DNA from: Zoogloea oleivorans
Lineage (GTDB): Bacteria; Pseudomonadota; Gammaproteobacteria; Burkholderiales; Rhodocyclaceae
Assembly (NCBI RefSeq): GCF_008107625.1
Contig: NZ_SDKK01000002.1
Location: forward strand, 32,918 to 96,917
Direction of reading: 5' to 3'
DNA: 64,000 nucleotides
The position numbers were made by a program, and so were the translations under genes. The notes beneath the pieces were generated by a model, which saw only the letters and a list, made by a program, of their open reading frames with translations, was not told the DNA's origin and searched no databases. Shown piece by piece: positions 44,624 to 53,695 of the stretch (positions are counted from its first letter, which is position 1; each line of letters opens with the position of its first letter).

Positions 44624-45985
44624 ATGACGGAGACCCTGACGGTGAAGTACCAATCCCTCGAAGAATTCCTTTCTTATGTCGCACAGCGCAACCCCGGCCA
44701 GCCCGAGTTCCAGCAAGCCGTTGGCGAGGTCATGACCAGCCTGTGGCCCTTCATTTCGGCAAATCCGCGCTACGCCGAACATTCACTGCTGGACCGCCTG
44801 ATCGAACCCGAACGAACCATCATGTTCCGCATCTCGTGGGTGGATGACCGGGGCGAGGTACAGGTCAATCGGGGCTATCGCATCCAGCACAATTCGGCCA
44901 TCGGCCCCTACAAGGGCGGCCTGCGCTTCCATCCGTCGGTCAACCTGTCGATCCTGAAATTCCTGGCTTTCGAGCAGACCTTCAAGAACGCGCTGACCAC
45001 GCTGCCGATGGGCGGCGGCAAGGGCGGTTCCGACTTTGATCCAAAGGGCCGCAGCCCCGGCGAGGTGATGCGCTTCTGCCAGGCCTTCATGACCGAACTG
45101 TACCGCCACGTGGGCCCGAACACCGATGTGCCCGCCGGCGATATCGGCGTGGGCGGCCGCGAAGTGGGCTTCATGGCCGGCATGATGAAGAAGCTGTCGA
45201 ACGAATCCGCCTGCGTGTTTACCGGCAAGGGCCTGACCTTCGGCGGCTCGCTGATCCGCCCGGAATCGACTGGCTATGGCACGGTGTATTTTGCCGAGGC
45301 GATGCTCAAGCATGCCAGCCGCAGCCTGAAAGGCATGCGCGTGGCAGTGTCGGGCTCCGGCAACGTGGCCCAATACGCCATCGAGAAGCTGATCCAGATG
45401 GGCGCCAAACCCATCACCTGCTCGGACTCAAGCGGCACGGTGATCGACGAGGAAGGCTTTACGGCCGAGAAACTGGCGATTCTGATGGAGGTGAAGAACC
45501 ACCTTTATGGCCGCGTTGCCGACTATGCCGCGAAGGTGGGTGCCCGCTTCGAGCCGGGCGTGCGGCCATGGCACGTGCCGGTGGACGTCGCCCTGCCCTG
45601 CGCCACCCAGAACGAACTGGATGCGCAGGATGCCGCCACGCTGATCAGGAACGGCGTAGTGGCCGTTGCCGAAGGCGCCAACATGCCGAGCACCGTCGAC
45701 GCGGTAAAGTGCTTCGAGCACAGCGGGGTGCTGTACGCGCCGGGCAAGGCCAGCAACGCGGGGGGTGTTTCCACCTCCGGCCTCGAGATGAGCCAGAACG
45801 CCATGCGCCTGTCGTGGACCCGTGAAGAAGTGGACGGCCGCCTGCAGGAAATCATGACCGGCATCCATGCGGCCTGCCTGAAGCACGGCCGGCAGGCCGA
45901 CGGCCGCGTCAGTTATGCGGACGGCGCCAACATCGCCGGCTTCGTGAAGGTGGCCGAAGCCATGCTGGCCCAGGGCGTCATTTAA
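44624..45985 (+). CDS. gdhA: NADP-type glutamate dehydrogenase
   Basis: A 453-residue enzyme with the family's catalytic lysine region GPYKGGLRFHPSV, LPMGGGKGGSDFDPKG, GPNTDVPAGDIGVGGREVG and the nucleotide-binding AVSGSGNVAQYAIEKL. Its length equals hexameric NADP-dependent GdhA (about 447). It makes glutamate from 2-oxoglutarate and ammonium in the cytoplasm. ATG 44624 has AGGG upstream; a GTG at 44642 preceded by GGAG would match the E. coli N-terminus better and may be the true start. It is a single-gene transcript ended by the terminator at 46011. Confidence 0.95.
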   Translation: MTETLTVKYQSLEEFLSYVAQRNPGQPEFQQAVGEVMTSLWPFISANPRYAEHSLLDRLIEPERTIMFRISWVDDRGEVQVNRGYRIQHNSAIGPYKGGLRFHPSVNLSILKFLAFEQTFKNALTTLPMGGGKGGSDFDPKGRSPGEVMRFCQAFMTELYRHVGPNTDVPAGDIGVGGREVGFMAGMMKKLSNESACVFTGKGLTFGGSLIRPESTGYGTVYFAEAMLKHASRSLKGMRVAVSGSGNVAQYAIEKLIQMGAKPITCSDSSGTVIDEEGFTAEKLAILMEVKNHLYGRVADYAAKVGARFEPGVRPWHVPVDVALPCATQNELDAQDAATLIRNGVVAVAEGANMPSTVDAVKCFEHSGVLYAPGKASNAGGVSTSGLEMSQNAMRLSWTREEVDGRLQEIMTGIHAACLKHGRQADGRVSYADGANIAGFVKVAEAMLAQGVI

Positions 45986-46010
45986 ATCACCACCAGGCAT
46001 GCATGTGCTT

Positions 46011-46039
46011 GCCCCGCCATGTGCGGGGCTTTTTGTTTT
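46011..46039 (+). terminator. Rho-independent terminator of gdhA
   Basis: GCCCCGC-CATGT-GCGGGGC (46011-46029) followed by TTTTTGTTTT: a 7-bp GC stem with a five-base loop and U-tract, 26 bases past the gdhA stop. Confidence 0.93.
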
Positions 46040-46093
46040 ATACGCTCAGGTTTGACAGTGGACAGGGTTGCCAGCCGCATCTATCGTGGATTC

Positions 46094-46396
46094 ATGAAGC
46101 TTCGCCCTTACGTCAAGCGCATCGCTGTCATGCTTGCCACGACAAGCCTGGCCGGCTGCACGACCGTCGTCATCCACGGTAACGGAGAGGTCGTCACCGA
46201 GCGTCATTTCGGCATTGTGAAAGTGATGATCGGCGAGCAGCGCAGCGCGGCGGTGGCTGTTTCGAGTGTCGGGGTGAGCGCCCTGCCCGGCAGCCTCACC
46301 GTCGGCTGGACCGACTGGAAGGGCGTCAGCATTGGCCGGGACGACGCAGGCAGTTGCCTCTTCGTCAATTTCGACGTCATGCACAGCAAGGAGTAG
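46094..46396 (+). CDS. Small lipoprotein of unknown function
   Basis: A 100-residue protein starting MKLRPYVKRIAVMLATTSLA with a lipobox ending SLAGC at about residue 22, so it is probably a lipoprotein. The mature part is beta-rich (TVVIHGNGEVVTERHFGIVK, VGVSALPGSLTVGWTDWKGV). It lies three bases ahead of the next gene, on the same strand. The frame upstream to 46019 is inside the gdhA terminator and is rejected. No family recognised. Confidence 0.65.
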   Translation: MKLRPYVKRIAVMLATTSLAGCTTVVIHGNGEVVTERHFGIVKVMIGEQRSAAVAVSSVGVSALPGSLTVGWTDWKGVSIGRDDAGSCLFVNFDVMHSKE

Positions 46397-46399
46397 ATC

Positions 46400-46981
46400 A
46401 TGCCCATCGCACATAGGCCGTTCCGGATGATTGCCGCCCCTGTCTGCCTGATGGGCCTGCAGGCCTGCGCCACGGTGCCGATGGCGCCGCTGGTGTATGG
46501 CTCGAAAACCGTCGGTGGCTTCGACATTTCGACCAGCACCGGCGCCAACCCCAGCGTGAGCATTTCGCTGGGCTACAAGCGGGACGATCTGGCGCTGGTG
46601 CCAATAGCGGTGCGCAGCCAGGGGGAAAAGGGCGAGCACCTGGTGATCGTGAAGGGGGAGGACGCCAACAAGGACGCCACGCCCCCCGCCCCCCGCGTTG
46701 CCGACAAGGACGCACTGTCGGTCTTCGGCAGCTTTGAAGGCCGCGGCATCGGCGGCGCCAGCACGCCGGCCACCTCCATCAACGCGATGGCGGCCAACTA
46801 CTTCTCCACCGGCATCGCCGCCCAGAAGCTGGCCGGCGGTTTCGGCAAGGCAGAGCGCCTGCGTCAGCTCACCCACTGCTTCAACGCCGTGAAGGAAACC
46901 AGCGCGGTGCTGGCCGCGGCCGACCAGGCGGCCGCCGTCAAGGCCGGGATGACGGCCTGCGGGACAAACGGGAACGATTAA
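46400..46981 (+). CDS. Predicted lipoprotein of unknown function
   Basis: A 193-residue protein with an N-terminal hydrophobic stretch and a lipobox-like CLMGLQAC (about residues 16-23). Segments FDISTSTGANPSVSISLGYKRDDLALVPI suggest an outward-facing beta-rich domain, followed by an Ala/Gly-rich helix tail with two cysteines. ATG 46400 is preceded by AAGGAG. It forms a two-gene unit with the small lipoprotein gene just upstream and is closed by the terminator at 47011. No named family recognised. Confidence 0.7.
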   Translation: MPIAHRPFRMIAAPVCLMGLQACATVPMAPLVYGSKTVGGFDISTSTGANPSVSISLGYKRDDLALVPIAVRSQGEKGEHLVIVKGEDANKDATPPAPRVADKDALSVFGSFEGRGIGGASTPATSINAMAANYFSTGIAAQKLAGGFGKAERLRQLTHCFNAVKETSAVLAAADQAAAVKAGMTACGTNGND

Positions 46982-47010
46982 AGGCTTTACTCCAGCAGCC
47001 TCACAACGGA

Positions 47011-47038
47011 AAAAGCGGCGCCCGAGAGCGCCGCTTTT
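47011..47038. terminator. Bidirectional terminator between the lipoprotein genes and icmF
   Basis: An 11-bp perfect stem AAAAGCGGCGC (47011-47021) / GCGCCGCTTTT (47028-47038) with loop CCGAGA. A- and T-runs at the two ends let it serve the plus-strand lipoprotein pair and the minus-strand icmF gene, whose stop is 42 bases away. Confidence 0.92.
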
Positions 47039-47079
47039 CCTTGCTGTTCCCCTCTTGTCGAGGGTCTCTTTTTATAGCC

Positions 47080-50000
47080 TTACATGCTGCGGCGGTACTG
47101 CCCACCCACGTCGTACAGCGCCGTGGTGATCTGCCCCAGCGAGCAGAACTTCACCGCTTCCACCAGCACGGCAAACACGTTGCCGTTTTCGATGACGGTC
47201 TGCTTGAGCAGGGCCAGCCACTTGGGAGCCTGATCGGCGTTGCGGGCCTGGAAGTCGGCCAGGCGGTTGAGCTGACCCTGCTTTTCTTCCTCAGACGAAC
47301 GGGCCAGTTCGATTTCCTGCTGGGCCATGCCCTTGGGGTTCAGGAAGGTGTTCACGCCGATGATCGGGTAGGAGCCGTCGTGCTTCTTGTGCTCGTAGTA
47401 GAGCGACTCTTCCTGGATCTTGCCGCGCTGGAAGCCGGTTTCCATGGCACCGAGCACGCCGCCGCGGGAGCTGATGGCTTCGAATTCCTTGAGCACCGCT
47501 TCTTCCACCAGGTCGGTGAGTTCTTCGATGATGAAGGCGCCCTGGTTGGGGTTTTCGTTCTTGGCGAGGCCCCATTCGCGGTTGATGATCAGCTGGATGG
47601 CCATGGCGCGGCGCACGGACTCCTCGGTCGGCGTGGTGATCGCTTCGTCGTAGGCGTTGGTGTGCAGCGAGTTGCAGTTGTCGTAAATGGCGATCAGCGC
47701 CTGCAGCGTGGTGCGGATGTCGTTGAAGTCCATCTCCTGGGCGTGCAGCGAACGGCCGGAAGTCTGGATGTGGTACTTCAGCTTCTGGCTGCGCTCGTTG
47801 GCGCCGTACTTGTTCTTCATCGCCACGGCCCAGATGCGGCGGGCGACGCGGCCGATCACCGAATATTCCGGGTCCATGCCGTTGCTGAAGAAGAAGGACA
47901 GGTTGGGCGCGAAGTCATCGATCTGCATGCCACGGGCCAGATAGCTTTCCACGTAGGTGAAGCCGTTGGACAGGGTGAAGGCCAGCTGGCTGATCGGGTT
48001 GGCGCCGGCTTCGGCGATGTGATAGCCGGAAATCGACACCGAGTAGAAGTTCTGGACCTGGTTATGGACGAAGAACTCCTGGATGTCGCCCATCATCTTG
48101 AGGGCGAACTCGGTGCTGAAGATGCAGGTGTTCTGGCCCTGGTCTTCCTTCAGGATATCGGCCTGCACGGTGCCGCGCACGCTGGACAGGGTCCATTCGC
48201 GGATCTTCTGGACTTCGTCGTCGGTCGGCTCGCGGTCGTTCTGGGCGCGGAACTTGGTGAGTTGCTGCTCCAGCGCGGTGTTGAAGAACATCGCCAGAAT
48301 GATCGGCGCCGGGCCGTTGATGGTCATCGACACGGAGGTGGTGGGGTTCACCAGGTCGAAGCCGTCGTACAGCACCTTCATGTCATCGAGGGTGGCGATG
48401 GACACGCCGGAGTTGCCGATCTTGCCGTAGATGTCCGGACGCGGGTCGGGGTCGCAACCGTAGAGCGTCACCGAGTCGAAGGCGGTGGAAAGGCGATGCG
48501 CCGGCATGCCTTCAGAGACGCGCTTGAAGCGGCGGTTGGTGCGGAAGGCGTCGCCTTCACCGGCGAACATCCGGGTGGGGTCTTCCCCTTCGCGCTTGAA
48601 GGCGAACACGCCGGCGGTGTAGGGGAAGGAGCCGGGGACGTTTTCCTTCATCAGGAACTTGAGCGTCTCGCCTTCGTCCTCGTAGGTCGGCAGGGCAACC
48701 TTGCGGATCTTGCTGCCGGACAGGGATTCGGACGTCAGGACGGTGCGGATTTCCTTGTCGCGGATCTTCACCACGTACTCGTCGGCGGCGTACAGCTCGA
48801 CGGTCTTCGGCCACATGTCGAGAAGCTTTTTGGAGGTGCCGGTGAGTTCGCCGTCCTTCCATTCGATCAGCTCGGCGAAGGAGCCGGCGTCTTTCTTGCA
48901 GCCTTCAAACAGACCCTTGGAAATGCGCAGGGCCTGACGCTCGCGGGCAACGCGGGATTGCTCGAGGGTGTGCTTGTGGTAGCCGCGCACCGCTTCGGCG
49001 ATCTCGGCCAGGTAACGGGTACGCTCGGCGGGCACGATGGCACGGCCGCGGCTGGAGGCCTTGACGGCCACCAGCGGCAGCTTGGCCTTGGCCAGCTTGA
49101 GACCCTTGGCGGCCAGCGCCGGGGCGAGGGCCTGGTACAGGGCAGTCACGCCGTCATCGTTGAAACGGGCCGCCATGGTGCCAAACACCGGCATCTGCTC
49201 GGTGGGCGTGGTGAACAATTCGCGGTTGCGCTGGTATTGCTTGCGAACATCGCGCAGCGCGTCTTCGGCGCCCTTGCGGTCGAACTTGTTGATGGCCACG
49301 AAATCGGCGAAGTCGAGCATGTCGATCTTCTCGAGCTGGCTGGCGGCGCCGAACTCGGGGGTCATCACGTACAGCGACACATCGACGAAGGGGACGATGG
49401 CGGCGTTGCCCTGGCCGATGCCGGAGGTCTCGACGATGATCATGTCGAAGCCGGCCAGCTTGGTGGCGGCGATGACTTCGGGCAGTGCGGCGGAGATCTC
49501 GGAGCCGGTGTCGCGGGTGGCCAGCGAGCGCATGAAGATGTTCGGATGCTCGATGGCATTCATGCGGATGCGGTCGCCCAAGAGCGCGCCGCCGGTGCGC
49601 TTGCGCGACGGATCGATGGAGACGATGGCGAGCTTGAGCTTGTCTTCCTGGTCGAGACGCAGACGACGCACGAGCTCATCGGTGAGCGACGACTTGCCGG
49701 CGCCGCCGGTGCCGGTGATGCCGAGGGTCGGCACCTTGAGGGCCTTGGCAGCCTCGACCAGCGCCTTCTTGACGTCGTCGCCATAAGCGCCGTTTTCGAG
49801 GCCGGTGATGATGTGGGCCAGCGCGCGACGGTCGCCCGACTTGAGCGTGGCCACCACGGCATCGGCGCCCTGCGGGCCGACGCTGGTCAGATCCACGTCG
49901 CAACGCTCGACGAGGTCATTGATCATGCCCTGCAGGCCCAGCACGGCACCGTCTTCGGGCGAGTAGATGCGGGTCACGCCGTAGTCGTGGAGTTCCTTGA

Positions 50001-50346
50001 TTTCGGAGGGCACGATCACGCCGCCGCCGCCACCGAAAACCTTGATATTCTCGCCGCCGTTCTCACGCAGCAGGTCGATCATGTACTTGAAGAACTCCAC
50101 GTGACCGCCCTGGTAGGAGGTGATCGCGATGCCCTGCACGTCTTCCTGCAGCGCCGCATTGACGATCTCGCCGACCGAGCGGTTGTGGCCGAGGTGGATA
50201 ACCTCGGAGCCGGTGGATTGAAGAATCCGCCGCATGATGTTGATCGACGCGTCGTGGCCATCGAATAGCGCCGCTGCGGTGACAAAACGCACCTTGTTCT
50301 TGGGCTTGTAAACGACGAGTTTCTTGGCAACGCTCAGGTCGGTCAT
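47080..50346 (-). CDS. icmF: Fused isobutyryl-CoA mutase (IcmF), B12-dependent
   Basis: A 1088-residue three-part protein. Residues about 18-150 bind cobalamin ([12 protein letters not shown] with the cobalt-ligand His31, GSEVIHLG). Residues about 200-410 are the MeaI-type G-protein chaperone with P-loop [12 protein letters not shown] (209-220) and switch region [16 protein letters not shown]. The rest is the acyl-CoA mutase barrel (e.g. [20 protein letters not shown] and [17 protein letters not shown] [13 protein letters not shown]). It interconverts isobutyryl-CoA and butyryl-CoA, or related branched acyl-CoAs; the precise preference is not read here. ATG 50346 follows a strong GGAGGAG site. 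Confidence 0.93.
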   Translation of the reverse strand: MTDLSVAKKLVVYKPKNKVRFVTAAALFDGHDASINIMRRILQSTGSEVIHLGHNRSVGEIVNAALQEDVQGIAITSYQGGHVEFFKYMIDLLRENGGENIKVFGGGGGVIVPSEIKELHDYGVTRIYSPEDGAVLGLQGMINDLVERCDVDLTSVGPQGADAVVATLKSGDRRALAHIITGLENGAYGDDVKKALVEAAKALKVPTLGITGTGGAGKSSLTDELVRRLRLDQEDKLKLAIVSIDPSRKRTGGALLGDRIRMNAIEHPNIFMRSLATRDTGSEISAALPEVIAATKLAGFDMIIVETSGIGQGNAAIVPFVDVSLYVMTPEFGAASQLEKIDMLDFADFVAINKFDRKGAEDALRDVRKQYQRNRELFTTPTEQMPVFGTMAARFNDDGVTALYQALAPALAAKGLKLAKAKLPLVAVKASSRGRAIVPAERTRYLAEIAEAVRGYHKHTLEQSRVARERQALRISKGLFEGCKKDAGSFAELIEWKDGELTGTSKKLLDMWPKTVELYAADEYVVKIRDKEIRTVLTSESLSGSKIRKVALPTYEDEGETLKFLMKENVPGSFPYTAGVFAFKREGEDPTRMFAGEGDAFRTNRRFKRVSEGMPAHRLSTAFDSVTLYGCDPDPRPDIYGKIGNSGVSIATLDDMKVLYDGFDLVNPTTSVSMTINGPAPIILAMFFNTALEQQLTKFRAQNDREPTDDEVQKIREWTLSSVRGTVQADILKEDQGQNTCIFSTEFALKMMGDIQEFFVHNQVQNFYSVSISGYHIAEAGANPISQLAFTLSNGFTYVESYLARGMQIDDFAPNLSFFFSNGMDPEYSVIGRVARRIWAVAMKNKYGANERSQKLKYHIQTSGRSLHAQEMDFNDIRTTLQALIAIYDNCNSLHTNAYDEAITTPTEESVRRAMAIQLIINREWGLAKNENPNQGAFIIEELTDLVEEAVLKEFEAISSRGGVLGAMETGFQRGKIQEESLYYEHKKHDGSYPIIGVNTFLNPKGMAQQEIELARSSEEEKQGQLNRLADFQARNADQAPKWLALLKQTVIENGNVFAVLVEAVKFCSLGQITTALYDVGGQYRRSM

Positions 50347-50496
50347 GGGTGTCTCCTCCACATCATGTTGTTCGATCCCCACATAGTAGGAGTCGCCCGG
50401 CGTCTTGACCATTGCCGTTGCTGACGGGATTCGTGCAAAATCCGCCAAGCTGCATTGAATACCCTTTTCCTGTCCCCTGCTGGAGCACCGAAGCCC

Positions 50497-51558
50497 TTGT
50501 CGACCACCCACGCCCGCAAACATGCCACGGTTTCAATGGGTTTCGTGACAGGCATGTTATCCGGCATGCTGCGTCGCAACAAAAACCCGCTTCCACTCCT
50601 CGCCGGACTGGACATCGATCTTGCAGACGCGGCCAGCCGGGTGCCGGTGGATCGCTACGCCACCCTCTACAACCTGGTCATCGACGAACTGGAAGACGAA
50701 GGCTTCGGCCTGTTCGCCAGCCACATGCGTCCGGGGAGCTTCGAATTCCTGTGCCGCGGCATGCTCGGCGCCCCCACATTGGCTGACGCCCTCGACCGGG
50801 CCCGGCGCTTCCTGGCCATCGTCCTGCCCGACCTGGCTGTCAGCGTGCACCGCCACGGCGACCGGGCCGAGCTGCACATCGTCGAAGTCACCCCGCTCAC
50901 CTCAAACCCGGACGATCCGGCCCGCGTCTTCGCCTTCGAATGGCTGCTGCGCCTGCTGCACAGCCTGTCATGCTGGCTGGCCGGGCGTGGGCTGGCGCTC
51001 GATTCGGTGGATTTTCCGTTCACGCGCCCCGACCACGCGGACGACTACGCACTGGTGTACACCGAACGTTCGGGCTTCGTCGATGGCAGCCTGCTGGTGG
51101 CCCGCTTCAACGCGACACTGCTCGATCTGCCGATTCGCCGCGACGAAGCGGCGCTGGCGAGTTTTCTGGAAGGCGCGCCGGGCAAGATCAGCATGCTCTA
51201 CCGGCGCGACCGCAACACCGTGACCCGCGTCCGTGACCTGATCCGCCATGCCCTGCCAGCCAGCCTGTCGCAGGACGAGGTCGCCGACCGCCTGCACATG
51301 TCACCGCGCACGCTGCACCGCCGCCTGGAAGAGGAAGGCTCCAGCTACCGGGGCATCAAGGAGGCCCTGCGGCGCGACATGGCCCTGGCCCGCCTGACCA
51401 AGACCCGCCAATCCATCGCCCAGGTCGCGACCGATCTCGGCTATGCCGACACCTCGGCGTTTTACCGGGCCTTCACCAGCTGGACCGGCATGTCGCCGGA
51501 ACGCTACCGCAAGCAGCTGGCCATCAGCACTCCGCAAGCCGGCCAGGACAAACCTTAG
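50497..51558 (+). CDS. AraC family transcriptional regulator
   Basis: A protein of about 353 residues. The N-terminal part is an Arabinose_bd-type domain ([21 protein letters not shown]). The C-terminal AraC DNA-binding domain has two HTH units: [20 protein letters not shown] and [20 protein letters not shown], ending with the motif [10 protein letters not shown]. It is divergent from icmF with about 150 bases between them, so icmF is its likely target. The start is uncertain: TTG 50497 keeps the common N-terminal pattern ([13 protein letters not shown]); ATG 50536 and TTG 50455 are alternatives. Confidence 0.85.
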   Translation: MSTTHARKHATVSMGFVTGMLSGMLRRNKNPLPLLAGLDIDLADAASRVPVDRYATLYNLVIDELEDEGFGLFASHMRPGSFEFLCRGMLGAPTLADALDRARRFLAIVLPDLAVSVHRHGDRAELHIVEVTPLTSNPDDPARVFAFEWLLRLLHSLSCWLAGRGLALDSVDFPFTRPDHADDYALVYTERSGFVDGSLLVARFNATLLDLPIRRDEAALASFLEGAPGKISMLYRRDRNTVTRVRDLIRHALPASLSQDEVADRLHMSPRTLHRRLEEEGSSYRGIKEALRRDMALARLTKTRQSIAQVATDLGYADTSAFYRAFTSWTGMSPERYRKQLAISTPQAGQDKP

Positions 51559-51559
51559 A

Positions 51560-53695
51560 ATGACGCGCTTCCCACAGATCGACCGCCCCATGAACATCAC
51601 CCTGGAACCCCTCACCGAAGACCTGATCCGCGAAGCGGACGGACTCTTTCTCGGACTGCTGCGCAATGCGCTGGTCGGGGTTTACATCATCCAGGACGAG
51701 TTGTTTCGCTACGTCAATCCACGCTTTGCGGAAATGTTCGGCTACTCGCAGGCCGATATTTGCGGCCATATCGGCCCCAGGGCGCTGATCGCCGAAGAGG
51801 ACGTGCCGAAAGTACTGAACGCCATTGCCAACCGCATCAACGGGATCACTGACACCGCTCACTACACCTTTCAAGGCCGGCACCGCAACGGGGAACTGAT
51901 CGAACTCGAAGTCTTCGGCAACCGCACCCAGTTCGAAGGCCGCCCGGCCATCATCGGCATGCTGGTAGACATCACCGCCCGCGGTGCCGCCGAACGTACG
52001 GCGACCGAACAGCTCAGCTTCATCGGGCAACTCATCGAGGCGATTCCCAGCCCGCTGTTTTTCAAGGACGAGCAGGCCCGCTACCTGGGCTGCAACAAAG
52101 CCTTCGAAACCTTCAATGGACGGGCCCGCAGCGAGCTGATCGGCCGCTCGGTGTTCGACATCGCTCCGCCGGACCTGGCGGCCCGTTACCACGAAGCCGA
52201 CCAGACCCTGTTCGACCATCCGGGCGTGCAGACCTATGAAGCCTCGGTGGAATCCGCCGATGGTGTCCGCCGTGACGTCATCTTCAACAAGGCCACCTAC
52301 TTCAAGGCCGATGGCCGCCTGGGCGGGCTGGTGGGTGTCATCACCGACATCACCGAGCGCAAGCAGACCGAAGCCCTGATCTGGATGCAGGCCAATTACG
52401 ATCCCCTCACCGGCCTGCCCAACCGGCGCCTGCTCAACGACCGCCTGGCCGAACTGATGAAGAAGGCTACCCGGAACCACGACTGCGTGGCGGTGCTGTT
52501 CATCGACCTCGATCGTTTCAAGGAAGTGAACGACACCCTCGGCCACGAAGCGGGCGATCACCTGCTGGTGGAAGCCGCCCGCCGGGTCGTGGGCTGCGTG
52601 CGCGGCTCGGACACCGTGGCCCGCCAGGGGGGCGACGAGTTCACCGTGCTGCTCCCCGGCCTGTCCGAGCGGGCACCGATCGAACGGATCGCCGAAGACA
52701 TCCTGCAGGCCCTGCACCAGCCCTTCCATCTGGGCGCCGACATCGCCTATGTGTCGGCCAGCATCGGCATCACCCTCTTTCCGAAGGATGCGGAGACGCC
52801 CGCCGACATCCTGAAAAACGCCGACCAGGCCATGTACCACGCCAAGGACGAGGGCCGGAGCCGTTTCTGCTACTTCTCCCCGTCCATGCAGGAAAACGCC
52901 TTGCAGCGCCTGCAGCTCGGCAAGGACCTGCGCAGCGCCCTCGGCGAAGGTCAGCTGTCGCTGCACTACCAGCCCATCCTGGATCTGGCCAGCGGACGCA
53001 TCTACAAGGCCGAAGCCCTGCTGCGCTGGATGCACCCGGAACGCGGGCCGATCCCGCCAGCCGAGTTCATCCCGGTGGCCGAGGAACTCGGCCTCATCGA
53101 CGCCATTGGCACCTGGGTTTTTCAGGAAGCCACCGCTGCGGCACTGCGCTGGCGCGAACGCACGCCGGACACACAGAACCAGCCCGGCCCCATCCAGATC
53201 GCCGTCAACGCCTCGCCGCGCCAGTTTGTGAAGGGCCGCTCCCTCGAAAGCCTGCTCGACAACCTGGACAGCCTCGGCCTGCCGGGCTCGTGCATCGCCC
53301 TCGAAATCACCGAAGGCCTGCTCCTCGACGAGCATCCCGGCGTCACCGCCCAGCTCAGCCGCCTGAGCGCTGCCGGCATCCAGATCTCCATCGATGACTT
53401 CGGCACCGGCTACTCGGCCATGGCCTACCTCAAGCGCATGGACATCGACAACCTGAAGATCGACCGCTCCTTCATCCGCGACCTCACCACCGACCCGAGC
53501 GATCTGGCGATCACCGAGGCGATCATCGCCATGGCCCACAAGCTCGACCTGCAGGTAGTCGCCGAAGGCGTCGAAACCGAAGCCCAGCGCGAACGCCTCA
53601 CTGCTGCCGGCTGCGACTTCGCCCAGGGCTACCTGTTCTCGCCGGCCCTGCCCGAGGCGGCCTTCTTCGACTTCATCGCCCGGTGGCACGCATGA
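51560..53695 (+). CDS. PAS-PAS-GGDEF-EAL cyclic-di-GMP signalling protein
   Basis: A 711-residue cytoplasmic protein. Two PAS domains occupy about 25-140 and 150-275 (PAC ends VDITARG and TDITERK). The GGDEF domain (about 285-440) has an intact RQGGDEF active site near residue 355 and the opening DPLTGLPNRRLL. The EAL domain (about 455-705) keeps YKAEALLRW, IDDFGTGYSAMAYL and VVAEGVE, so both synthesis and breakdown of cyclic-di-GMP are possible. ATG 51560 lies just after the AraC gene stop; ATG 51590 is possible. Its stop overlaps the next kinase gene (ATGA), which ties it to that two-component system. Confidence 0.93.
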   Translation: MTRFPQIDRPMNITLEPLTEDLIREADGLFLGLLRNALVGVYIIQDELFRYVNPRFAEMFGYSQADICGHIGPRALIAEEDVPKVLNAIANRINGITDTAHYTFQGRHRNGELIELEVFGNRTQFEGRPAIIGMLVDITARGAAERTATEQLSFIGQLIEAIPSPLFFKDEQARYLGCNKAFETFNGRARSELIGRSVFDIAPPDLAARYHEADQTLFDHPGVQTYEASVESADGVRRDVIFNKATYFKADGRLGGLVGVITDITERKQTEALIWMQANYDPLTGLPNRRLLNDRLAELMKKATRNHDCVAVLFIDLDRFKEVNDTLGHEAGDHLLVEAARRVVGCVRGSDTVARQGGDEFTVLLPGLSERAPIERIAEDILQALHQPFHLGADIAYVSASIGITLFPKDAETPADILKNADQAMYHAKDEGRSRFCYFSPSMQENALQRLQLGKDLRSALGEGQLSLHYQPILDLASGRIYKAEALLRWMHPERGPIPPAEFIPVAEELGLIDAIGTWVFQEATAAALRWRERTPDTQNQPGPIQIAVNASPRQFVKGRSLESLLDNLDSLGLPGSCIALEITEGLLLDEHPGVTAQLSRLSAAGIQISIDDFGTGYSAMAYLKRMDIDNLKIDRSFIRDLTTDPSDLAITEAIIAMAHKLDLQVVAEGVETEAQRERLTAAGCDFAQGYLFSPALPEAAFFDFIARWHA

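Noticed and set aside
47041..50268. 1075-codon open frame on the plus strand
   Set aside because: It is the antisense shadow of icmF; the translation is Gly/Leu/Val/His-rich low-information sequence and icmF has every expected motif.
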